Assembly: GCA_026770615.1 (NCBI GenBank)
Contig: MU631501.1
Coordinates: 73,247 to 85,125, forward strand
Reading direction: 5' to 3'
Length of the DNA: 11,879 bases
Origin: Pavlovales sp. CCMP2436
Taxonomy: Eukaryota > Haptophyta > Pavlovophyceae > Pavlovales
The position numbers and the translations under genes were made by a program. The notes beneath the pieces were generated by a model, which saw only the letters and a list, made by a program, of their open reading frames with translations, searched no databases and had not been told where the DNA came from. Numbering within the stretch: the first letter of the stretch is position 1; each line of letters begins with the position of its first letter. Below, one piece after another: positions 1 to 6,852 of the stretch.

Positions 1-1
1 G

Positions 2-29
2 GAGCCCAAGTGTCCTCTCACTTGGGCTC
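2..29. repeat. Perfect 11-bp hairpin at the window start
   Basis: Bases 2-12 are the exact reverse complement of 19-29, with a 6-nt loop. A second, imperfect palindrome built on cccgggat/atccctggg follows at about 53-76. Two hairpins ahead of a pyrimidine-rich leader would fit the terminal or leader region of a retroelement, but no matching second copy (LTR partner) lies in the window, so the identity is open. Confidence 0.5.
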
Positions 30-311
30 TGTCTGACATCCTGATTTTGTACGCCCGGGATTTAAATATCCCTGGGCCTAGCTGCTTACTCGAGGCTTCT
101 GCGGCTGCTCTTCGTGCCTCCTCAGCTCTGTTCTCAGGGTCTCTACTTACAGAGAGATCTTGTGACACCCCGCAGCTCTTTTTGCATCTTGACTCTTCGT
201 AGCTTTAGCTCTCTCTCTCTTTCTCTCTAGCTGTCTTCGACGCTCACGCGTCTCGGACTCCAATCCTCTCTTAGCTCGTGCTTGCGTTCAACACCGCTAG
301 CCTCTCGATAA
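30..311. other. Non-coding pyrimidine-rich stretch
   Basis: I see no convincing reading frame here. The sequence is rich in T and C, with a CT microsatellite at about 207-230 that ends in a TAG, like a splice acceptor. It could be a 5' leader, or part of an LTR, for the decayed frame that begins at 312. Nothing else is recognisable. Confidence 0.35.
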
Positions 312-1110
312 ACTGCGATAACAAAACCCATCAAAGCGAGCGCATGGATCAATAACTATGTGAATGGCATAGCTCTCTGTGCCCCCCCCAGAGAAAAAGG
401 ATGGGGTATTGAGGATCCCAAGGCAATCGAAGATGGGATCAAGGCAGCAACCCTTCTCCGCCAACTGAACACAGTAGGTCACGCAGAAGAAATAACTGCC
501 GACCTATATGGAAAACACAGACGCGTGGAGAAGAAGTGGACGCCACCGGTGGTACGCAGAGGAATGGAGGCCACCCTGAGACACCCAATTGGGGGAGTAC
601 CATGGATTGTAGCTGAGAACTACGCCGACCTATGATCGGACTTACTTCTAGATTTCTGCCCCGAAATGCAGAAACACTGCAATAAACCACGCTGGAAGGC
701 CCTGGCTGAATGCAGGATGGGAGATATGCTGGTATGTGCCCAGCAGCCCACGCGGAGTGAACCCATGACAGCTCGAGACGTGGACATCACTGACCTGTTA
801 CCAGCGGAGCAAGCTATCATCCAAGGAACGTAGGTGCTGGGTCTAGAAAGAAACAAACGGCTAGGCAAACTCTTTACAGAAGAAGCCAAGGTGCTCTTCA
901 AAGGCCTACACAATGAGATCCGCGACGAAGTACTAGCCATGCTGATCAAGGCCCTAAGAAGTGATTTCGAGGGGCCCCTTCGGTTCCGGTATGTCACCAG
1001 AAACACGCAAGCCTTCCTGAAGGCGCGTCATTCAATTACAAATGCCCTTGATATGCCGATTTTTAATGCACCTCGGAAATTACAGGTAGCAGTAGATGGA
1101 TCACACAAGG
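312..1110 (+). pseudogene. Decayed ORF, unknown (possibly retroelement gag remnant)
   Basis: One reading frame runs from 312 (after a TAA at 309-311) to about 1110 and is broken only by TGA at 633-635 and TAG at 831-833. The frame stays protein-like across both stops, with many charged residues and alternating helical stretches such as the KVLFKGLHNEIRDEV segment near 888. There is no in-frame ATG at the front, so the start is unknown. I recognise no family: no zinc knuckle, protease or reverse transcriptase motif is visible. Its position behind a hairpin and pyrimidine-rich leader makes a gag-like remnant of a retroelement a guess only. The frame loses meaning after ~1110, where an antisense ankyrin gene begins, so this block probably joined or truncated that gene. 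Confidence 0.35.
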
Positions 1111-1126
1111 TTCTCGAAGATGGTAC

Positions 1127-1984
1127 TCATGTGGCCTCTGCTGCCGAGAGTTGGCCGCCGTGCTCAATGCTGTATCGCAGTGTCCGCACGTGGCCTCCCA
1201 ACGCAGCGATGATGGACTTACTGCTGTCAATCTCGCCTCCGTGCTCGTGCGCGTGGCGTAGTGCCTCGAAGTGCCCACCTTGAGCGGCCGAGAAGCAGGT
1301 GAACTCGCCCACGGGGCAGCCTCGGGAGAGGAGCCTGATCAGTGCTTCGAGGTTCCCCTCCTGAGCTGCATAATCGCATGCTGTGCCGTTCAAGTCTCCG
1401 CCCAGATCACACATCCACTCGTCAACAAGTACCTCGAAGGCGCCCATACAGCCATATCTCGCCGCGACATTACGCAGCAGGGCTGGAGGGCGCTCCGATT
1501 CGTCATCATCGAGTGGGCGGACCCAATCGGAGAGGCGGACAAAGTCTGGCATGTGCATGCACGCAAAAGCCGCCAACGCGCTTGTGCGCAGGAAGTCAGA
1601 CCTCCTAGTCGTCTCCCCCGTCTCATGACCCGAGTGTTCTCTGAAGGTCTTGCACGTGAGCATGGCGCAAATGCGGTCGCCCCCGTCTAGGTGCGTGAGG
1701 AGAGCTCATAGTGGATCACCGACGAGAGCGCGAAGCAGCAGCGCGAGCGTCGTCTCTGCCACACTCGGCGCGCTCGGAGCACCACCGCCCGCAGCGCTCG
1801 GCTTGCCCCCGGTGCTAGGCTCACCCGTGACGCTCTGCGCGTCTGCGCCTCCCGGTAGCCTCGCCATGCCGTACAGCGTCGAATCCTTCTTGATGTTGTA
1901 GTCGGATAGCTCACGTCCGTCCTCGAGTTGCTCGCGCTCGACCTTGAGGCGCAGCAGTCGAGGTGGGATGCCCACCTTGTCGAA
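1127..1984 (-). pseudogene. Truncated ubiquitin / F-box-like / ankyrin-repeat gene
   Basis: Reading leftward from ~1984, the frame gives a clear C-terminal half of ubiquitin (DKVGIPP, then [19 protein letters not shown], ending ARLPGG at about 1847). It corresponds to roughly residues 32-76 of ubiquitin. A Gly/Ala/Pro/Ser-rich linker follows, then TGA at 1706-1708. In the same frame comes an F-box-like helix (LLTHLDGGDRICAMLTCKTF) and at least three ankyrin-type repeats, visible as AAQEGNLEALIRLL, AAQGGHFEALRHA and AALGGHVRTLRYS, with ~12-residue spacers containing a Gly-Cys or Gly-Gly turn. The frame ends at TGA 1127-1129, where one would expect another repeat. Ubiquitin residues 1-31 are missing exactly where the virus-like block begins. 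Such proteins usually act as ubiquitin-pathway adaptors; that role is inferred from family knowledge. The gene looks broken at both ends and internally. Confidence 0.75.
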
Positions 1985-2023
1985 TAGCAGATGTTTTTGC
2001 CATATTTTTGCCACACACTGTGA
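1985..2023. other. Left junction of host gene and virus-like block
   Basis: Ubiquitin similarity on the - strand stops at about 1984, and the structural-looking ORF on the + strand starts here. The junction contains two close direct copies of tttttgcca (1994-2002 and 2005-2013). An ATG at 1991 is in frame with the downstream ORF but separated from it by TGA at 2021-2023. No inverted copy of this sequence was found by eye near the right end of the block, so the exact terminus is uncertain. Confidence 0.5.
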
Positions 2024-2530
2024 GTGAACACCTCTGCAAACCTCATTCTTCCGTTCAACGCGGATAATTTTACGTCCCCGCTAGCGCTAGTCGCCGACCA
2101 GGTGCTTCCATCAGAGCTGGCTTCATCCGTCACAAAATCGGTAGGGGTGCAGTTTACGCTCGCGCAGGTCTCATCGATTACAGAGGGTACGATATTCACA
2201 CTCGGTGATACCCTCAAATTGCAAAACGAGACGATGAGCGATCCACAGTTGTCAACGTATAGGATGAGCACAAAAAACGTGGGTGCATTTGTGGAGTATT
2301 CGCTAGTCATCATGAAGACCCCTGAATTGAACGTTTTTTACACTAGAGTTTTCTTATGGAATAGCGACGACACCCCAGCACAAATCATTGTAAAATGGAA
2401 CACCATTATGCAACCCACCATCGATGGGATAAGCTTCGGTCATGCGCGGCTGTCTTACGACTCGGGTGCGAATAAATTTTCAGCGGTCTCCCTAGATAAC
2501 CCTGCGTACGGTCGCTTGGTGGACGCCTAG
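1991..2530 (+). pseudogene. Beta-rich, structural-looking viral-type protein, N-terminus broken
   Basis: The open frame from 2024 to the TAG at 2528-2530 gives 168 residues with no ATG at its front; it begins with GTG right after a TGA (2021-2023). The in-frame ATG at 1991 lies upstream of that TGA. The protein has low charge and alternates hydrophobic and polar residues, as beta-sandwich proteins do, for example VEYSLVIMKTPELNVFYTRV in the middle and VKWNTIMQPTIDGISF later. It is the first gene of a + strand cluster, and its frame passes into the -1 frame ORF that starts at 2500. A capsid, spike or fibre-type role is an inference from composition and from the presence of a replication gene nearby; I cannot name a family. 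It is probably truncated by integration inside the host ubiquitin gene. Confidence 0.5.
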
Positions 2531-2841
2531 CGGAGCGTTCGGGCTCAGGTGGATCAATAGTTACTTTTAATAAGGCCGCCGGACTTGGCGACATCCCCAA
2601 CTTCAACTTCACTGGTCGAAGTCAGCCACAGATTCGAAACGGCTTTAGACAGACCGATGTGCGCACCCGCTTAGACCCTATTTCGGCCCTATCTAATCTT
2701 GGTCGACGTCCGATTGGTCAAGCCCCGGTCGTTGTTGTTCGGCAGACAGATCAGGTCAACCGATTCCTACCGGGCCCGATACGATTCCTGGCCAACGTGG
2801 CAAAATCGCACAGCCTGAAAAATCTGAAAACTCGGAAATGA
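2500..2841 (+). CDS. Basic ORF continuing the upstream gene in the -1 frame
   Basis: This frame is open from 2500 (after TAA at 2497-2499) to TGA at 2839-2841, 113 codons, but contains no ATG. It overlaps the last ~30 bases of the preceding structural-looking gene in the -1 frame. It begins with a Gly/Ser-rich stretch (GSGGS) and becomes Arg/Lys/Gln-rich, with segments such as RRPIGQAPVVVVRQTDQ and a basic C-terminus ending KNLKTRK. The simplest reading is a C-terminal continuation of the upstream protein after a frameshift, either a mutation or programmed. I see no good slippery heptamer in the overlap. Its stop overlaps the next start (ATGA at 2838-2841), a sign of a real, tightly packed gene. 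Function unknown; the basic tail would suit nucleic-acid or virion contact. Confidence 0.5.
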   Translation, partial: PCVRSLGGRLAERSGSGGSIVTFNKAAGLGDIPNFNFTGRSQPQIRNGFRQTDVRTRLDPISALSNLGRRPIGQAPVVVVRQTDQVNRFLPGPIRFLANVAKSHSLKNLKTRK

Positions 2842-2975
2842 AACAGGGGGCGACGAATCCGCCGGCGAGCAACGTAGGGCTAGGCGAAGACCACTTTGAA
2901 AGAAGCTTGTGGTGGAGCTTGTGGTCGTGTTTGAATTGGTGTTTTTTATACTTGTACTCGCAATTCATCTTCTAA
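2838..2975 (+). CDS. Tiny Trp-rich membrane protein, 45 aa
   Basis: The ATG at 2838 overlaps the TGA of the previous ORF (ATGA), and the frame ends at TAA 2973-2975. The first ~23 residues are polar and contain Pro, Gly and acidic residues. The last ~22 form a strongly hydrophobic aromatic segment (SLWWSLWSCLNWCFLYLYSQ, then FIF) long enough for one membrane span and containing four Trp. Small single-span proteins are common in viruses as envelope, release or membrane-remodelling factors, but no family can be named. Support comes from the stop/start overlap with its neighbour and the clear hydrophobic profile. It ends 32 bases before the convergent - strand cluster. Confidence 0.5.
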   Translation: MKQGATNPPASNVGLGEDHFERSLWWSLWSCLNWCFLYLYSQFIF

Positions 2976-3007
2976 GTGGTACAAAGAAAAGAATTAAGAA
3001 TCAAGAA

Positions 3008-3379
3008 TCAAGATACGATGCAGCATCTACTATCGGGTGGTTGTAAGACATCAGGGTGTGACGATATCGAACTAGGGGTAGTGGTAGGTAACATTATTTG
3101 ACGACTCGTACCAGTCAACAGAGAGTAGTATGAATTGTCGCACCAGAGCCATGTTCTCCTAAAAACTCTCACGAAATGGCGATCTGCACGAAAAAAAAGA
3201 TGCCGGTCGTGCGCAAACGAACCGATTATGGATGACTCACTCGGCGATAGTCTGATATTTATGAGTCGAATATCTTTTGGACTACCTATACGCATAGATT
3301 TAATTATTGTTGTAAGCTCTGCAAGCTGATTTTCGTGGATCTGGGGACTCGTAGTTGGATATGCCACAACGGTAGTCAT
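3008..3379 (-). CDS. Small hypothetical protein, 123 aa
   Basis: The frame starts at ATG 3377-3379, whose A is also the last base of the preceding gene's TAA (TAATG), and ends at TGA 3008-3010. The N-terminal half has a helical stretch (ENQLAELTTIIKSMRI) followed by a mixed segment with Ser/Glu and Phe/His/Arg clusters. The C-terminal third is Ser/Thr/Pro-rich and ends with Cys-Cys. No known motif is visible. The start overlap suggests translation coupled to the upstream acidic-repeat gene, or at least deliberate packing. The sequence also stays open for 11 codons beyond the TGA before a TAG, so a longer version would exist if TGA is read. Real coding is likely but not certain. Confidence 0.45.
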   Translation of the reverse strand: MTTVVAYPTTSPQIHENQLAELTTIIKSMRIGSPKDIRLINIRLSPSESSIIGSFAHDRHLFFRADRHFVRVFRRTWLWCDNSYYSLLTGTSRQIMLPTTTPSSISSHPDVLQPPDSRCCIVS

Positions 3380-3945
3380 TACAAGCTATCTTTCAGTGGG
3401 GGGATATTTTTTTTCTGCTTGAGCTTCATAAGACGGAGCAAGACAGGGGGTGTGTCGCACTCGTCGAGGATCTCCTCCTTCTGCTCCTCCTGCTCCTCCT
3501 TCTCATCGCTGTAATAACAACTCGCAGGGTTTTCTCGTCAGCCACGAACCGAGCGAATGGAATTATGCTATTTGTTGCTGATTCGATAAGATAGCCCTTG
3601 ACGATAAAGGTACCGCCGTCAACTGATTTATGGAAAGAAACAATGTCGCCGAAATTATAATAACCGAAAAGATCGCTATTCACGTTGCGACGAGCCTTCC
3701 TGCCTGCGTTAATCGACAAAAGATTTTGGAACTGTGTGTTGATGCACATTGACTGCTGGGTTATGCTGGTAGCCGAGATATTTATTTGACCTGATCTTAA
3801 CGCATCCGCCTCACTCCTCCTCCTCCTCCTCCTCCTCCACCTCCTCCTCCTCCTCCTCGCCTTCATCGCCTTCATTGCCTTCATAGCCTTCATCGCCTTC
3901 ATCGCCTTCATCGCCTTCATCTGCATCGCTGTCGTCCGCGAACAT
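3379..3945 (-). CDS. Acidic-repeat gene with a putative intron or two frame changes
   Basis: ATG at 3945 opens a 44-codon acidic frame: MFADDSDADEG, Asp-Glu-Gly repeats, then a Glu run, ending at TGA 3811-3813. The same phase reopens at ~3508 as another Glu/Gln/Lys-rich segment followed by a normal-looking tail (LDECDTPPVLLRLMKLKQKK) and TAA 3379-3381, which overlaps the next gene's ATG. A GT-AG intron fits exactly: donor GTGAGG at 3814 and acceptor TTATTACAG ending at 3509, 306 nt, joining the two acidic parts in frame. However, the interval holds a protein-like frame in another phase (about 3426-3811; SINAGRKARRNVNSDLFGYY, then FGDIVSFHKSVDGGTFIVKG) that looks coding. So either the gene is spliced, or the core belongs to the protein and the two repeats mark frameshifts. 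Function unknown. Confidence 0.5.
3814..3920. repeat. Nine-base and CTC tandem repeats inside the acidic gene
   Basis: Seven units of the 9-mer cgccttcat (with variants tgccttcat and agccttcat) run from 3858 to 3920, next to a CTC triplet tract at 3814-3857 broken by one cac. On the - strand they encode Asp/Tyr/Asn-Glu-Gly repeats and a Glu run. Such tracts change length easily, but by multiples of three, so they would not by themselves explain a frame change. Confidence 0.9.
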
Positions 3946-4029
3946 CGGGGGTGGGCAAGGTGTCGAATTGGAATTGGAGCGGGGGGGTGCTACCCTTGGC
4001 CTTAGTGGCCCTTGTCCCTGACCTCGCTC

Positions 4030-6852
4030 TTAACCTTGCTCTTTCGAAATATCGATGACAACGCACTCCACACCGAGCTCCTCGTAGTACTCCAATTTCT
4101 CTTTACTCGGTGGAGAAGTCACCACCACTTCGATCAACTGTATCAGCTTCATGACTCCATATTCACCGATATTAAACAGGGCCAGGTCAGCAACATACCG
4201 CCCGTCCCCCACGGGGTACTCCTCTATGGCTCCGAGGCCTGCTGCTCGTGCAAGCCCGAACTGCCGAGCCTTCTCCGTTCTGTGTTCCAAACCCTCACCC
4301 ATGTACCGCGTTTGCTTGGCACACATGACAATAGCGAGCTGCTCAAGAGTCCGAACGCGACTGACGGCCACGTACAGCATCCGAACATCCCAAATCATTT
4401 TCATATCGAGGTGGAGCTTACCGCCTTCGAACGTAATACCCTGGAAGCTATGAATGGTCGATGAGGGAGAAAAAGTAATCCCTTCGCCTATGTGGGCGGT
4501 GAGATCCACCCCGCCGAAAGTTGGTGCTATCTTGTCCGCCCTGAAGCGTGTGCCATTGACCAGCACGGTCCCACGAATAGTTCTTGTGCACTTCCACTCG
4601 ACATCGCCAGACCCACCGTCACCCAGCTCACGAGCGTATTCGAGAGCCACTAAGCTGTACGCTGTGAGCGGCCACAAGTCGACCTCTACCTCTCCCCCTA
4701 TATCGGCCCCTATCACGATCCCGCCATCGATCCCTCCATCGCGCCCGCCGCCCTTTGGCTTGGTGTGCCTTTGCACGTAGAGCTCCCGCTTGGCCTTGCT
4801 GATGAAATTTACATCTTCAATCGTCTCGGCTGTCATGCATGTGCACTTCTCTATTGCCGTATGACCGCAGTGAGGGCAGACGCGTGTTGCAGCGAGAATT
4901 ATGTCTCCCTGTTGCAGCTCTTCGCACACCTTGTAGACCGAGCTGTGCTGCTCCTCTGGTATCGCATTGAAGATGAAGTCGCGTGCCTCCATGACCGCGT
5001 CGACCGGGTCCGCGCCGCCGTATCCATTCGCAAAGAAGAGGCCGCCAGCGGTGTTTGCTATTACGTATCGCAGCGCCTCTTGAATAACCATGAGCAAAGG
5101 GTCGCTTGTTCGCTTCACGCCCTCGACGTGGTATCGGCGTAGTCCTTCGAGATTCATGCTCGCACTGTCTACTGGCTGTCACTGCATCGGGACGCTTGTT
5201 AACGGGCAGTAGTCGCCTAGGAAGAACAACCTGGCGCCCCATTCCTGTGCAAATCCCTCGATTTTTATTCTCTGCTTCTGCGTCAACATGGTGGCTTCGT
5301 CGACGATGATGTTGGCTGGCGGGCGTCTATTTAGGTCGCGCGTCCTCTCTTCGGTGAATACTCGGCCGCCAAGAAGTCGAGCATGGCACATGGTTTGTGA
5401 GAAGCCCTTTTTCAGAGCGTCAAGTCGAAGCAGGTGAGTTGGCGAGCAAAACACGGTATCAGTCAGTGAGCCGTCTAACACTGCATTCAATATAAGGGTG
5501 GTTTTGCCTGAGCCGGCCGCACCGGTTATTATGGCCGGGAATCCAGATGCGGCTGTAAGCGGGCCGAGAAGCTCGTTGTTCCGGGGTTTGAAATATCCAT
5601 TTTTATTCTCGTAATCGGGCATGTGAAACACCAGGTTGACATGGTCGACCTTCAGGTTTGACAGGGTAGGTGTGGCTGCGACGTCCGGCATAGACCCGGT
5701 GCTTTTGATCATAAATGTTGGGAGCATAAGCCGGTTATAGTCGAGCTCTCGATCCTTCAAGCAGTATAGGCCATCTGTTACCAGCTCGAGACATGCCGGA
5801 AGTACAAATGCCTGGCACACAGCCTGCACCCGCTGGCAAGCGGTGATATACGCACTGACATGAGCTGTTGTGTTTACCCCCCCGAGCGGGTGTTCTATCT
5901 CGATAATGTTTTCGCCGATTGTTCGTATACGAACTCGGGTTTCATCGAGGTTGGGGTCTTCAAGTGCCAGTGCGAAATATTGCTGAGCTTGCACCTCTGA
6001 GCCACACATGTGAAAGCGGCTGCTGAGGCTTGTACTCATCCCTATACCCACTGCCTTGGCGTAATGGCGAATCCCGCCTTCCTTTGTATGCGATGTTTCG
6101 TCCCATGTAATTGGTACGCAGTCGAAGGAGACCATGGCCAGATGTGCCTCAAATGTAACACCGCACATCAACCAAAACCGTGCCTCTGGGAATGTCAGAA
6201 TCTTCGGTACTGCTGGTGGTTGGAGCTGATAAAACCCCCGATCGTCGACTTCGTAGCTTCGTGCAATCTTGGTAGTGTAGATGTTGGTGAGTGTTTCCTG
6301 TATTTTTGCGGCTGTAATGTAATCCACATTGAGATCGGGGGTCACGCTTAGCAAATATTCTATTATTTTTTCCGAGCACACCGTTGTGAAGTCTACTGTG
6401 CTGGTGTTAATGGCCAGAAGCCCTTCGATTTTCTGTGATAGCATGTCTTTCATCTCATCATAGCTAGACAGACTAAACACTTCGCTGATTTTACCAATAC
6501 AGCATCCTGGGCTGGCGAGAAAAGGGGTCATGCAGGGGTCGAACGCCCGAGTGTACGCTTTCGATTGATCGATATTTATGATATTTTCGGCGATAATTCG
6601 TGGCTTCGTCTGCCGTAGTTCTACATCGTCCCCGTCTAGCTCGATCTCTCTATCTTCTGGCTCCCTCCGGGGGAATGTATCGTACAACTCGAATCGACAA
6701 CGCCCCGTTAGAAGAACCGCTTGTATGCATGCACAGAACACAACCGGACCTATATCGGCTGAGTTCGTTATGGCTCTTTTTATTTGTGGCCTCCACTTCT
6801 CGTTAGACCAGAGATTGTATGGCGTCTGGAGATGACGGGGCCACGTCACCAC
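4030..6852 (-). CDS. PolB core - SF1 helicase - nuclease-like fusion, with one in-frame TGA
   Basis: One frame of 940 codons runs from 6852 to TAA 4030-4032, with a single TGA at 5179-5181. Part 1 (557 aa) has a family B polymerase motif A (NIDQSKAYTRAF, Asp95), a motif B-like HYAKAVGIG (263-271) and motif C LELVTDGLYC (Asp360; the usual first Asp is Val). Then come helicase Walker A TGAAGSGKTT (443-452), Walker B IIVDEATM (515-522) and motif III FFLGDY (543-548). Part 2 (375 aa from its Met at 5157) carries helicase motif V STIHSFQGIT (233-242) and VI LYVAVSRVRT (261-270), a CPHC...CTC cluster (94-107), and a tail with ADLALF and LIEVVVT resembling PD-(D/E)XK nucleases. No exonuclease domain and no ATG precede motif A; 6852 is a GTG and a TAG lies 6 codons further up. 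The likely role is DNA replication of the element. Fusion of PolB and SF1 helicase is recalled for transpovirons and relatives. Activity is uncertain. Confidence 0.8.
5173..5184 (-). promoter_or_regulatory. CAG-TGA-CAG-CCA, readthrough-like stop context
   Basis: The TGA that splits the polymerase-helicase frame is followed directly by CAGCCA, which fits the CARYYA hexamer known to promote stop-codon readthrough in tobacco mosaic virus (there after UAG), and it is preceded by CAG. Upstream and downstream frames match, and both halves of the helicase are well preserved. A chance nonsense mutation (for example from CGA or TGG) is the alternative. Confidence 0.4.

Noticed and set aside
1687..2313. 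208-codon - strand ORF across the junction
   Set aside because: It is an antisense shadow of the beta-rich ORF joined to an off-phase reading of the ubiquitin gene.
3426..3926. Literal translation starting with Met-Lys-Ala and Arg runs
   Set aside because: Those runs are the wrong phase of the 9-base and triplet repeats; the acidic phase has a proper ATG and ends overlapping the next gene. Only the central part of this frame may be real.
5179..5181. Selenocysteine at the in-frame TGA
   Set aside because: No Cys is expected at this helicase position and no SECIS-like structure was recognised downstream. Readthrough or mutation is simpler.
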